DNA from: Bacteriovoracaceae bacterium
GTDB lineage: Bacteria > Bdellovibrionota > Bacteriovoracia > Bacteriovoracales > Bacteriovoracaceae
Reading direction: 5' to 3'
DNA: 52,998 nt
Assembly (NCBI GenBank): GCA_003245675.1
Contig: QKCN01000110.1
Coordinates: 1 to 52,998, forward strand
Positions 17,752 through 26,487 of this stretch are shown one piece after another. Every line of letters begins with the position of its first letter. The stretch's first letter is position 1. The translations under genes and the position numbers were made by a program. The notes below the pieces were generated by a model. It did not search any database. It had not been told where the DNA came from and worked only from the letters and a program-made list of their open reading frames with translations.

Positions 17752-19200
17752 ATGAGCAAGTTTATACTCTTCTTATTTATTTTTTATTGGTCTAATGCTT
17801 GGGCCGAATTTGCGAAAAAGCGAGAGGTCGATCACGATCCTATTCGTTATAAGGGGCAAAGTGCGAATATAATCCAGTGGAATAAATTAGATGTTGATAA
17901 ATGGTTTGATATCAAACGTTGGATGCGTGAGCGCAAGCTTAAAAATGAAAATCCTTTGTGGAAAATACAATCACGCGGAAGACTTTATCAAGAACTAATG
18001 GGGCGTTTTATTTCTTGTGTTGGCTCTTGCCAAGTATATCGAGGAGAAAAGTTTGCGATGGCTTCGCATCAAACTCAGGTTCTAGAGCGAGATGAAGTGA
18101 GGACTCTTGATGATAGCTATGCTTGGATTTATCTTAGCGATGGAAGCTTGGTTCGCCTGTCGCCTCGTTCTTCTCTTAGCTTTAATGAAATAAATTTTGG
18201 AAAAAAACGCAATATGCTTGTTATGCGTGTAAATGAGGGAAATATTCTTTTTATTGGAAGGCAGAATCATCCTTTGGCTGAATTTGAGGGGCAAGAAACG
18301 GATTCTATTTTCTTACCTCTTTACCTAAAAGAAGCAAATATCTCTTATTATGTCTATGATCGTTTCTGGGGTTTGAATGAGGAGGATCTTTTAGCCTCCG
18401 CCTTAGATGATCGAACTCCCTTTAAGGATCACTTTAAGAAGGCAAATGCCTTTTGGAGAACGAATCAAGAAAATTCTCATTTTAAACCCACTGTGACGAT
18501 GCTTGTATTGCCCAACATTACACTTGAGGGAGTTAATCCCATTATTGGAGCCTATGTCACGCCTGGAGAAGATAGTTATTTTAAAAATTACAATCCAACT
18601 CGTTATTATGATATTCCCGAGGAGGAGCAGAATGAGCGTCCTTTGACTTTGTATTTTCGTGGATATGATAATAATCGAACAGAAATTGAAGCGGCATTTG
18701 ATATTTGGTTTCAGGTTGATTCTCAAGGTAAGGATTTTTCCTCTAAAGAAGTTAATACGGTAGGCTTGGGAGATGTTGTTACGCGTAGGATTCCTTCTAT
18801 CTTCATCGCAAGAGAGTTTTGGTTTTCCCGTTATGGGCTTCCCTTGTCGCAAGAAAATTTAGATCCTAAAGAGTTGGCAACAGAGCAGGGTTATCGCTTG
18901 TGGGAAACAGAAAGTGTTAATGAACAAGGTAAATTGGATTTGGATGCGCGTTTGGATTTTTGGCGCGTTTATTCTCGTAAAGCAGAGACAATGAATGTCT
19001 ACGATATGAAGCGCTTTAAAGAGCATCGTGAATTTTTACGACCTTCTTTGGATTCATTTTCTGTATCTTTTTTCAATAAGGCGGCAGAAGCCTATTTGAA
19101 TTCTTTGAAGCAAGATGTCTTTACTTCTTGGGAAGATCAGAAAACTATTCATGAGTATGGTTATGATTTCTGGTTATATCATAAGGCCAAAGGAAATTAA
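17752..19200 (+). CDS. Secreted protein with FecR-like domain
   Basis: 482 residues with a signal peptide (about 1-18, FYWSNAWAEF). Residues about 90-165 resemble a FecR/PEGA-type beta domain (GEKFAMASHQTQV, AWIYLSDGSLVRLSPRSSLSF). Such FecR modules in non-TonB settings are usually periplasmic scaffold or sensor domains. The rest is aromatic-rich and unassigned. It is 67 bp after guaA and 2 bp before maf; the maf ribosome binding site lies inside its 3' end, so it is coupled to maf rather than to purine synthesis by function. Confidence 0.6.
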   Translation: MSKFILFLFIFYWSNAWAEFAKKREVDHDPIRYKGQSANIIQWNKLDVDKWFDIKRWMRERKLKNENPLWKIQSRGRLYQELMGRFISCVGSCQVYRGEKFAMASHQTQVLERDEVRTLDDSYAWIYLSDGSLVRLSPRSSLSFNEINFGKKRNMLVMRVNEGNILFIGRQNHPLAEFEGQETDSIFLPLYLKEANISYYVYDRFWGLNEEDLLASALDDRTPFKDHFKKANAFWRTNQENSHFKPTVTMLVLPNITLEGVNPIIGAYVTPGEDSYFKNYNPTRYYDIPEEEQNERPLTLYFRGYDNNRTEIEAAFDIWFQVDSQGKDFSSKEVNTVGLGDVVTRRIPSIFIAREFWFSRYGLPLSQENLDPKELATEQGYRLWETESVNEQGKLDLDARLDFWRVYSRKAETMNVYDMKRFKEHREFLRPSLDSFSVSFFNKAAEAYLNSLKQDVFTSWEDQKTIHEYGYDFWLYHKAKGN

Positions 19201-19202
19201 TT

Positions 19203-19826
19203 TTGGAAAAATTAAAGCTAGTTTTGGGGAGTCAAAGTCCCAGACGCAAAGAACTACTCGGATGGTTAAACCTTCCTTTTTCAGTGCTTGTTCCAAATAT
19301 TGAAGAGATAAGTGAATTCACATTACCCTCTGAGATTGTAGAGGATGTTGCTTGTCAAAAAGGACGGGCCGTTTTGCAGCAACTGACTGATTCTCAAGTT
19401 ATTGTTGTGGCATCTGATACCATTGTAGTACGGGATGATGATATTTTAGGAAAGCCTGCTGATTTGAGTGAAGCCAGGCAGATGTTGAGCAGTTTGGCCG
19501 GGCGCTCTCACTATGTCTATAGTGCAGTCTATTTGGGGCGGAAATTAGATGGTCATCTTCAAGAGCAATCTTTTGTCGTAAAAAGTAAGGTCTATTTTGA
19601 TGACTTTAGTGAAGATACTTTAGAAACCTATTTATCCTTTGGTGAGAGTTTAGATAAGGCAGGTGCCTATGGTATCCAAGGAGCTTCACTTACTTTTATT
19701 TCTAGGGTGGAAGGTTCTTACTCTAATGTGGTGGGATTCCCTTTGAGTGATTTCCTGCGAGAATTAAAGTCGTTTATTGGAGTAGAGCAAGATGATCAGG
19801 GATCTTGGCGAAAACTTTTCGTGTAA
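19203..19826 (+). CDS. maf: Maf-family nucleoside triphosphate pyrophosphatase
   Basis: 207 residues. It has the Maf signature LGSQSPRRKELL at the N-terminus, then ASDTIVVRDDDILGKP and GKAGAYGIQGAS-like sequence (DKAGAYGIQG). Maf proteins hydrolyse non-canonical or dTTP/UTP-type nucleotides to the monophosphate. The start is TTG at 19203, with AAAGGAAA ending 7 nt upstream; the signature follows six residues later, so no later start is possible. The last 35 bp overlap the next gene. Confidence 0.92.
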   Translation: MEKLKLVLGSQSPRRKELLGWLNLPFSVLVPNIEEISEFTLPSEIVEDVACQKGRAVLQQLTDSQVIVVASDTIVVRDDDILGKPADLSEARQMLSSLAGRSHYVYSAVYLGRKLDGHLQEQSFVVKSKVYFDDFSEDTLETYLSFGESLDKAGAYGIQGASLTFISRVEGSYSNVVGFPLSDFLRELKSFIGVEQDDQGSWRKLFV

Positions 19827-20688
19827 TTGGGGAAAGCTGGAATATCTTTCGGAAAACTCTTGGCAGATTATTGTTAATGTCAAAGTTGCTCCGGGGGCCA
19901 AAATAGAAAAGCATTGCCAAGAAGGTGATCATGTAAAGGTCTTTTTGAGGGCCCGTCCCGTGGAAGGGGCAGCCAATAAAGCTTTGCAGGAATACTTTTC
20001 CAAAGCTTTGGGCATTCCTAAAAGTGCAATTTCGATTTTGAAAGGAGATAAGGGAAGAGAAAAACAACTTGCCTTATACTTTGAGACAAAGAAGAATAAG
20101 GGCATAGAATTTTTTAAGGACAAGATTTTGAAATTTGGGATTTTTTCTTTTCTTTTTTTCTTTTGTTTTTTTGCTACTCCTTTAGCTCGTGCTCAAGATG
20201 AAGTGAGTAAGGATGCTACCCCTGCGGCCGATCAGCAAGAGACTTCTCAATTAACAGAGAGAGATGTGCTGCTCAATGAATATGAGGCTGTTCTCAAGGT
20301 CAAGCAAGATGAGTTTCCTCAGCAGTTTTTTGAATTAAATAAAAAAGCACAAGATTTTCTAGAGAGAGAAAAAAACGTTTGCTCTAATCAGTACGATGCT
20401 ATTACTTTTGAGCAATCGGGAGTTGAAAAGGCTGAGGCTGAAAAATTGTCTCGTGATGAGAAGGAAAGTTGCTTTCGAAAATTGCGCTCTCATCAAGTCG
20501 TTTTAATTGAGTCTCAATTCAATGCTCGCAAAAACTATCTCAAAAAGCTGCATGAAAAAGTGCTTCAGGATTTAGACAAGGCTAAAAACGACGCCATCCA
20601 AGAGGCATATCAAAATTTTGAGCAAAACAAAAAGATGCTTTTATTGCAGCAAAAGAAAAGTAGTAAACGCAATCGCTCGAAAAAATAA
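19792..20688 (+). CDS. YggU/DUF167 (UPF0235) domain frame continuing into a secreted-type protein
   Basis: A single 298-codon frame. Residues 1-105 are a complete UPF0235 domain (VKVAPGAKIEK, LRARPVEGAANKALQEYFS, GDKGREKQLAL), normally a free protein of about 100 residues. No stop follows. From residue 113 the frame reads as a signal peptide (KFGIFSFLFFFCFFATPLARAQ) and a charged helical, probably coiled-coil domain (150-298) with a Lys-rich end. A Shine-Dalgarno and TTG sit exactly at the junction, so it may make a fusion, two proteins, or both. TGGAG lies 9 nt before the ATG. Confidence 0.8.
   Translation: MIRDLGENFSCNWGKLEYLSENSWQIIVNVKVAPGAKIEKHCQEGDHVKVFLRARPVEGAANKALQEYFSKALGIPKSAISILKGDKGREKQLALYFETKKNKGIEFFKDKILKFGIFSFLFFFCFFATPLARAQDEVSKDATPAADQQETSQLTERDVLLNEYEAVLKVKQDEFPQQFFELNKKAQDFLEREKNVCSNQYDAITFEQSGVEKAEAEKLSRDEKESCFRKLRSHQVVLIESQFNARKNYLKKLHEKVLQDLDKAKNDAIQEAYQNFEQNKKMLLLQQKKSSKRNRSKK
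20128..20688 (+). CDS. Possible separate secreted coiled-coil protein from an internal in-frame TTG
   Basis: Starting at TTG 20128 gives 186 residues that open as a textbook signal peptide (MKFGIFSFLFF..., ending PLARA before QDEV). AAGGA at 20116-20120 is 7 nt upstream, an ideal spacing. The mature part is charged and helical, with two cysteines and a basic tail (KKSSKRNRSKK). Other genes in this window also use TTG starts. A signal peptide in the middle of a cytosolic-type fusion is otherwise hard to explain. Confidence 0.5.
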   Translation: MKFGIFSFLFFFCFFATPLARAQDEVSKDATPAADQQETSQLTERDVLLNEYEAVLKVKQDEFPQQFFELNKKAQDFLEREKNVCSNQYDAITFEQSGVEKAEAEKLSRDEKESCFRKLRSHQVVLIESQFNARKNYLKKLHEKVLQDLDKAKNDAIQEAYQNFEQNKKMLLLQQKKSSKRNRSKK

Positions 20689-20693
20689 CTTAA

Positions 20694-20900
20694 TTAGCGT
20701 GGTATAGTTATACCTTTAATCTCCAAAAGCGTATTTTGGGGCTTCATGCTTTTGCTTTTGGTTAGTGAGCGCATAGGGCGCATTCTTAGTTTCTCTTTTT
20801 TTACTTTATTGGGATTGGGGTCTGAAAAAAGAGAATTTCTAATAGGAAGAGAGGGGGAAAGCTCTTTTGTTTCGAGTTTGTTTTCCTGTTCGTTGTTCAT
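20694..20900 (-). CDS. Possible small basic protein
   Basis: A 68-codon frame in an otherwise empty 388-bp gap. It has a good ribosome binding site (GGAGAGG about 5 nt before the ATG at 20900). The product is rich in Lys, Ser, Pro and Arg, with no signal peptide and no recognised family; it would be largely disordered. It converges on the YggU frame with a 5-bp gap. The composition is unusual enough that chance remains possible. Confidence 0.4.
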   Translation of the reverse strand: MNNEQENKLETKELSPSLPIRNSLFSDPNPNKVKKEKLRMRPMRSLTKSKSMKPQNTLLEIKGITIPR

Positions 20901-21045
20901 AAATCCCTCTCCATTTGAGTTGTTTTTAACTGTAATTAGTGTTTTTAAGTTCCACTATATTACCACATAAATTGATATTTTTCATTTATTCCACAACATC
21001 TATTTAATTCGTTTAAAATTTACATGGTAAGGCCAATGCGTTATT

Positions 21046-21058
21046 AATGAATATCATT
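21046..21058. promoter_or_regulatory. Fur-box-like dyad before the TRAP operon
   Basis: AATGAATATCATT is a perfect 5+3+5 inverted repeat. It differs from the core of the Fur box, AATGATAATCATT, only in the central bases. It ends 18 bp before the tatT start codon. The rest of 20901-21045 is very AT-rich and I see no other clear element in it. Confidence 0.35.
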
Positions 21059-21076
21059 TATTCAGGGTAAAATTGT

Positions 21077-22072
21077 ATGATTAAAAATAATATTTGTTTT
21101 GTTGTTTTATTGCTCTTTGCATCCTGCTCCACCATGAGGACTCTTCCTGTTAAAACGACCCAATCGCTGATTGAAGAATCTGCCAAAGAACTCGAAACAG
21201 AGAGAAGTTGGGAGATTTTTAAGGATGCAACGCTCTCTCATTTAAAGTTGATGGAGGGCATGTTGAAATTGGATCCCAACAATGAAACATTGCTCTATGT
21301 ATTGATCAAGGGATATTCTGCCTATGCCATGGGCGTTTATGAAACACTCTTCCTAGAAGATTATTTTATGGATGTAGAGGATTCTCCCTATAAAAAGCTG
21401 GCCCTCATCTCCTATAAAAAATCGTTAAAAATGGGTCTTCACTATTTGGAGGAGAAAGGAATTTCGACTGAGCTTCTCAAGCAGCTTTTGCGAAATACTG
21501 AACCAGAAGCGCAAAAAGTTTTGGATCGTTATCTTGATCATGAGTCACTTTCTGATATGAATGCTCTCTTTTTTACTGCCCAGGCTTTAGGGGGTATGAT
21601 CAATCTAAAAAAAGACGATCTTTATCTTGTCTCTAAACTTCCTTTTGCTAAATTGTTGGCGGGGTGGGTTTGCTCTCATGACCCTAATTTCTATTATGGT
21701 TCTTGCGATTTACTGCAGGGAGCGATTAGTGCATCCACTCCTCGTATGTTAGGGGGTGATCCTGAAACAGGAAAGCTAGCTTTCTTAAATGCCATCAAGG
21801 CTTGGCCAAATAATTTCATGAATCGAATTATGTATATTCAGTACTATCTGGTTCCACAAGGTGATCGAGCAGAGTATCAAAAGCAAAAATCAATTATCAC
21901 TAGCTTGCAAAAAAATTCCATTGGAATAAAAGACATATGGCCCGAACAAGAAATGACGCCTGAAGAAAAGGCAATATTTAAAAAGTCAGAGCAGATGAAT
22001 CTTTTAAATGCAATTGCATTAAAAAAATTGGATGTCATGGAGCGCTTTGAAGATAAAATCTTTGAAGAATAA
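21077..22072 (+). CDS. tatT: TRAP transporter TatT-component lipoprotein (TPAT family)
   Basis: 331 residues. Lipobox LFASC with the lipidated Cys near residue 17. The body is helical with TPR-like repeats (LKLDPNNETLLYVLIKGYSAYAMG) and a WVCSHDPNFYYGSCD disulfide-type pair. This is the TatT pattern known from Treponema pallidum Tp0956, where a lipidated TPR trimer binds the TRAP solute-binding protein. Here dctP, dctQ and dctM follow directly, exactly the TPAT gene order. It would sit in the periplasm, on the inner or outer membrane. The ribosome binding site is weak. Confidence 0.85.
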   Translation: MIKNNICFVVLLLFASCSTMRTLPVKTTQSLIEESAKELETERSWEIFKDATLSHLKLMEGMLKLDPNNETLLYVLIKGYSAYAMGVYETLFLEDYFMDVEDSPYKKLALISYKKSLKMGLHYLEEKGISTELLKQLLRNTEPEAQKVLDRYLDHESLSDMNALFFTAQALGGMINLKKDDLYLVSKLPFAKLLAGWVCSHDPNFYYGSCDLLQGAISASTPRMLGGDPETGKLAFLNAIKAWPNNFMNRIMYIQYYLVPQGDRAEYQKQKSIITSLQKNSIGIKDIWPEQEMTPEEKAIFKKSEQMNLLNAIALKKLDVMERFEDKIFEE

Positions 22073-22083
22073 GAGAGTGGTGG

Positions 22084-23070
22084 ATGAGATATTTATTATT
22101 GGTTTTATTGTTAGTCTTTCCTGGTCTTGTGATGGGAGCTGTTCGTGCCAAGATCGCCTTTTTGGCTCCTGAGGGATCTTCTTGGGGAAAAGTGGTCAAG
22201 GCAATGGCCAAAGAAATTAACAAGGAAACCGAAGGAGAGGTCCGCTTTAAGGTCTATTTTGGTGGAGTAGCTGGAGACGAACCCGATGTTTTGCGAAAAA
22301 TCAGAATCGCACAATTGCAGGGCGGTATCTTTACTGGGAAAACCCTTGCCGACATATACCCAGACTCGCGCGTTATTGAAATTCCTTTTTCGTTTCACGA
22401 TGATCGCGCACTTGCCTGGAAAACTTTGAATGATTTAACTCCCTTTTTTAATGAAGAGTATTCTAAAAGGGGAATGAAAAATCTTGGTTTTTTTGAAGTA
22501 GGGAAGGTCTATTTTGTATCTCAGAAAAAAGTAGAAAATTTGAAAGGTCTTTCGGGCATTAAAATTTGGGCCTGGGAAGGGGATCGAGTGGTCGCCGCCA
22601 TGTTAAAAACAATGGGCTTGATCTCAGTGCCTCTGGCATTGCCAGATGTTCTTTCTTCTCTTTCTACAGGCATTATTGAAGCAGCTTATGCTTCTCCGAT
22701 GGCCATGGTGGCTTTACAGTGGCACAGCAAAATTAAATATTTGATTGATTATCCTTTAGCCTTCTCGGTTGCTGCCTTTCTTGTTGATCAAGAAACGTGG
22801 AATAAAATCCCAAATAAGTATCAGACAAAAGTGGAACAAATAGTTAAAAAATATATGGAACAGGCAAATGAGCAAACAGCTCGAGAGAATGAAGAGGCTC
22901 TTGGAATGCTAAAAGCCGGAGGAGTTGAATTTATTACTTTTCCTGAGTCTGATCAAAAAACAAGTACTGATATTCGCAGTAAAGTGGTGTCATCCTTGAT
23001 AAAAGAAAAAGTTTTTAGTGCGCAAATAATTGAGCGTGTTGAGAAAATTATAAAAGAAAAGAAAAAATGA
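22084..23070 (+). CDS. TRAP transporter solute-binding protein (DctP/TatP)
   Basis: 328 residues with a signal peptide (about 1-19). It has the DctP fold pattern: GSSWGKVVKAMAKEINKET, VYFGGVAGDEPDVLRKIRIAQLQGG, then EIPF and the GLKIW-like KGLSGIKIWAWEGD motif. It binds the ligand in the periplasm and hands it to DctQM. The ligand is unknown; TPAT systems are proposed to carry hydrophobic ligands. GAGTGG lies just before the ATG, and the 3' end overlaps dctQ by 4 bp (ATGA). Confidence 0.9.
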   Translation: MRYLLLVLLLVFPGLVMGAVRAKIAFLAPEGSSWGKVVKAMAKEINKETEGEVRFKVYFGGVAGDEPDVLRKIRIAQLQGGIFTGKTLADIYPDSRVIEIPFSFHDDRALAWKTLNDLTPFFNEEYSKRGMKNLGFFEVGKVYFVSQKKVENLKGLSGIKIWAWEGDRVVAAMLKTMGLISVPLALPDVLSSLSTGIIEAAYASPMAMVALQWHSKIKYLIDYPLAFSVAAFLVDQETWNKIPNKYQTKVEQIVKKYMEQANEQTARENEEALGMLKAGGVEFITFPESDQKTSTDIRSKVVSSLIKEKVFSAQIIERVEKIIKEKKK

Positions 23071-23567
23071 AAGCGACTGCTCTTATAAAGAGATTAGATA
23101 ATTTTCTTAGACTTAGCTTACGAGTTGTGATCGCTATGTCTTTGAGCCTTGTTATGCTGGGCTCTTGTTTTTCTGTGCTTTTGCGTTGGGTTGGTGCTTC
23201 TCCTTTATGGCTTGAGCCACTCATTCGCCATTTAGTTTTTCTACTTGCTTTTTTGGGAGCAGCCTTAGCTGTCGAGCATGGAAAACACGTTGTTATTGAT
23301 CTCGTCCCGATGCTTTTGCGCAGTCGCCAGCAGCAAAGATCGGTTTTTTGGTTAGAGCGCTTGGGAGAATTTGTGGGGGCAATCATTACGTTTGTTCTTG
23401 CCTATTACGCTTGGCAATTTTTTCGTTTAGAAATGGAATATGGGCGCAAGGCTTTCTTGGGGATTCATAGTTCCTTTTTAGTTGGAATTATTCCTCTTGG
23501 TGCGATCATTTTGTCTTATAGCTTTTGTGGAAGTTTTATTCGCGCTTTTGTTGAGGAGAAGAAGTAA
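23067..23567 (+). CDS. TRAP transporter small permease (DctQ)
   Basis: 166 residues with four hydrophobic segments (about 18-40, 50-68, 92-115, 132-155). The DctQ pattern includes RWVGASPLWLEPLIRHLVFLLAFLGAALAVEHGKHVVID. It joins DctM to form the sodium-driven membrane unit. Its ATG overlaps the dctP stop, and dctM starts on the base after its own stop, so translation is coupled on both sides. Confidence 0.9.
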   Translation: MKATALIKRLDNFLRLSLRVVIAMSLSLVMLGSCFSVLLRWVGASPLWLEPLIRHLVFLLAFLGAALAVEHGKHVVIDLVPMLLRSRQQQRSVFWLERLGEFVGAIITFVLAYYAWQFFRLEMEYGRKAFLGIHSSFLVGIIPLGAIILSYSFCGSFIRAFVEEKK

Positions 23568-24827
23568 ATGGCCATTGCAGGAGTTATTTCACTTATTCTT
23601 CTTGGACTCATGGGAACTCCTTTATTTGTTGTTATGCTTGCTTTAGGTCTTGTCCTTTTCATTGGTGCAGGAATTGAAGGTTCCGCTGTTCCTGTTGAGA
23701 TGTATCGTCTCGCTTCTGCTCCAACTCTGACTTCAATACCTCTTTTTACTCTTGCTGGCTTGATGATGGCCCGCTCGAAAACTCCTGATCGCTTGCTTGC
23801 TTTTTTTGAAGCGAGTTTGGGGCGTTTCCCCGGAGGTGTGTCGTTTATTTCTTTAGTCCTCTGCGCATTTTTTACTGCATTTACTGGTGCTTCCGGTGTG
23901 ACCATCTTGGCTCTTGGAGGATTGCTCCTGCCGCTTCTTATTAAAGAAGGCATGAAAGATAATTTTGCTTTGGGACTGGTAACGACGGCTGGAGCAGTGG
24001 GATTGCTTTTTGCCCCCAGCCTTCCTCTTATTCTTTATGGAATTGTAGGGAAAGTTGATATTGAAAAACTTTTTTTGGCTGGCATTGTTCCTGGTATCAT
24101 ATTCATTTTAATTTACACTGTTTGGGCCGTTAAGAATGCACCGACACGACAGCGCGAAGCTTTTAGTTGGAAAAAGGTAAAGGAAAGTAGCTGGAATGCG
24201 CGTTTTGAACTTCCACTTCCCATTTTGGTACTCGCAGGTATTTATGGTGGAGTCGTGACCGTTACCGAAGCCGCGGCTTTGACTTCATTCTATGTTTTTG
24301 TGATGGAGTTTTTCTTGTATCGAGATCTTCGTTTAGATAAGGATCTTGTTTCTCTTTTTAGTGAAAGTGCGATGCTCGTGGGGGCCATTTTAATTATTTT
24401 GTGTTCTGCCATGGGGGTTACAAGCTATCTCATTGATGAAGAAATTCCGATGAAGCTTTTAGAATTTATGCAGCAGTGGATCACTAATAAGTATTTATTC
24501 CTTTTGGGTCTTAATGTTTTCTTGTTAATTGTTGGCTGTTTGATGGATGTTTTTAGTGCCATTATCGTCGTGGTGCCTTTGATTTTGCCAATGGCAGATG
24601 TGTTTGGAATAAATCCCATTCATATGGCAATTATCTTTCTTGCGAATTTAGAAATTGGTTTTATCACACCACCTGTTGGCATTAATCTTTTTATAAGTAG
24701 TTTTCGTTTTGGGAAGCCCATGCTTGAACTTTATCGTTCTGTTTGGCCTTTTGTTCTTATCTCTTTTATTGCGTTAATGTTAATAACTTATATTCCCGCA
24801 CTTTCTCTTTTTTGGTTTGATCTATGA
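23568..24827 (+). CDS. TRAP transporter large permease (DctM)
   Basis: 419 residues with about eleven to twelve membrane segments. It shows the DctM marks GRFPGGVSFISLVLCAFFTAFTGASGVTILALG-type (shortened here: FTGASGVTILALG), LPLILYGIVG, VTEAAALTSFY and the C-terminal NLEIGFITPPVGINLF. It carries the ligand across the inner membrane using the sodium gradient. The 3' end overlaps the next gene by 4 bp (ATGA), placing that gene in the same operon. Confidence 0.93.
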   Translation: MAIAGVISLILLGLMGTPLFVVMLALGLVLFIGAGIEGSAVPVEMYRLASAPTLTSIPLFTLAGLMMARSKTPDRLLAFFEASLGRFPGGVSFISLVLCAFFTAFTGASGVTILALGGLLLPLLIKEGMKDNFALGLVTTAGAVGLLFAPSLPLILYGIVGKVDIEKLFLAGIVPGIIFILIYTVWAVKNAPTRQREAFSWKKVKESSWNARFELPLPILVLAGIYGGVVTVTEAAALTSFYVFVMEFFLYRDLRLDKDLVSLFSESAMLVGAILIILCSAMGVTSYLIDEEIPMKLLEFMQQWITNKYLFLLGLNVFLLIVGCLMDVFSAIIVVVPLILPMADVFGINPIHMAIIFLANLEIGFITPPVGINLFISSFRFGKPMLELYRSVWPFVLISFIALMLITYIPALSLFWFDL

Positions 24828-26473
24828 ATGTAAATCGCTTGCTTTTCTTTGGTTTCACTTTGTTTTTTTGTTTTGCGCTTGAGGCAAAGTCTTTTGAGCC
24901 CTACGAGTATTATGGTTTTTCACGTTTGGGAATCGTTGATGCGGGTCTTTACTCTGGACCTTGGGCCCCCGAATTAGCTCCTTTAAATAAAAGAAATGAA
25001 CCCGCTTTTGCATTAGAAAAAGAGATGGATGTTTTTTTTCAACGTCATGTCAGTGAAGAACTTTCTGAGTTGAGCTCTTTTCTTTCTGAAGAAATTTTTG
25101 GTGGTTTAGAGTGTAATAGTGAGCTTCTTAATAAGAATTCATCCTATATGCGTTATTTGTTTCGCTTACAAACCATGAGTTATCTTTTTGCAGGACTACA
25201 GGAACTGAGCTTTTTATCTCAAAATCTTCATCTGGATAAGAACACTTGTACGATTGATTGGAATAAAGTTTTGAAGCAATGTCATCCTCAGACACCCGAT
25301 ATGAATTTGTTTTTAAAAAGGGCCCCCATTGTTATTGCTAGAGAAATACAGAATATGGAAAAACAGGCTCGCGAAATATTTAAATTTGAGCTTTGGAATG
25401 AAGAGGGTAAGAGGACATGGCCACTCTCTTACAATCGTTTGAGTTTTGTTAAAGGATCTGAGGCTCTTTTTTATCATGCCTCGGATATAAAAAAGGCGAT
25501 AGCACAGGCTTGTTCTGAAGATCTTGATCTTTTTTCTTATATTTGCAGTGAAGAAGATTCTCTCTATGGGGTTTCTTATGTTCCTCTGGCCTATCAGGTG
25601 ATTACTCGCTCTCATGTGATGCGAGTTATTGATGAAGGGGGCAAAGGGCGAAATTGTCTTAAACGTTTTGTTGATTTAGTCAGTTCTCGCGAGCGTTTGT
25701 ATCGTCAGCTCCCCACGATTTATGATTCTTGCTATAAGCTTTTTTCTCAAAAAAAAGATGCCATGTATTTGCAAGGTGATCTTTTTCTCCCCGGAGCCTT
25801 GAAAGAATTTGATATAAAAGGACTCGATGATTTTATCTATGCGGAAAATAAGCCGAAGGTTCAACCCACTGCGACTCCTCAGGTTGTTTTGGCCCAGCAG
25901 ACTCCAGTTGCTTTTGAGCCGACACCTACTCCGACTGTTACGGCTACACCTACGCCAACCGCAATACCAACTCCTCTTCCTACTGTTGCAGTTGTTCGCT
26001 CTGCTTTTGAGGAAGCTTGTTATCAATTTGCCAATCGGTCCCCTAATGTCGATTTTGTTGATGTGGATATGGAGGCCCTACGTGGAGATCTCGTTTTCAC
26101 CGATGAGCTGATGAAAAAGGCTGAAGGCCTTTGGGGCCCTTATCAAAAGGTTGAGGCATTACAGGAAATGAAGCAATTTGATAAATTGGGAAGTGAGCAG
26201 GCTCCAGTGCCTTTGCGCTTCTTGCTTTTTCTTATAAATTTGGAGCAACACCAAGGGCTTTACAATGTATTGTCTGTTATTGGAGAAGGCTTTTATGTTG
26301 TTAATGATTTGGAACGCAAAAGAAAAGCTGTATATATTAAATTGCTTAACGAAGAATCTTCTAATTGGCAGTGGCAGTTGCGTTTGACAGAGGCTCCGCC
26401 TATTCTTCCAGAAGTTAAAACGGAAAAAAAAGAAGAAGATAAAGGGAAGAAGACGAAGAAAAAGGGTAAATAG
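24824..26473 (+). CDS. Secreted protein of unknown function, fifth gene of the TPAT operon
   Basis: 549 residues with a signal peptide (about 1-22). A globular Cys-containing region (about 25-335) is followed by a Pro-Thr linker (about 345-390, PTPTPTVTATPTPTA), a second domain (about 395-530) and a Lys/Glu tail (KKEEDKGKKTKKKGK). No family recognised. Its ATG overlaps the dctM stop (ATGA), so it is made with the transporter and may be an extra periplasmic part, perhaps reaching through the wall via the PT linker (inference). The 53-bp repeat array begins right after its stop. Confidence 0.7.
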   Translation: MNVNRLLFFGFTLFFCFALEAKSFEPYEYYGFSRLGIVDAGLYSGPWAPELAPLNKRNEPAFALEKEMDVFFQRHVSEELSELSSFLSEEIFGGLECNSELLNKNSSYMRYLFRLQTMSYLFAGLQELSFLSQNLHLDKNTCTIDWNKVLKQCHPQTPDMNLFLKRAPIVIAREIQNMEKQAREIFKFELWNEEGKRTWPLSYNRLSFVKGSEALFYHASDIKKAIAQACSEDLDLFSYICSEEDSLYGVSYVPLAYQVITRSHVMRVIDEGGKGRNCLKRFVDLVSSRERLYRQLPTIYDSCYKLFSQKKDAMYLQGDLFLPGALKEFDIKGLDDFIYAENKPKVQPTATPQVVLAQQTPVAFEPTPTPTVTATPTPTAIPTPLPTVAVVRSAFEEACYQFANRSPNVDFVDVDMEALRGDLVFTDELMKKAEGLWGPYQKVEALQEMKQFDKLGSEQAPVPLRFLLFLINLEQHQGLYNVLSVIGEGFYVVNDLERKRKAVYIKLLNEESSNWQWQLRLTEAPPILPEVKTEKKEEDKGKKTKKKGK

Positions 26474-26487
26474 CGATTGTCAGTCCT

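Noticed and set aside
21029-21040. GG-N10-GC spacing upstream of tatT
   Set aside because: Only the dinucleotides match; the surrounding bases of both half sites are off consensus.
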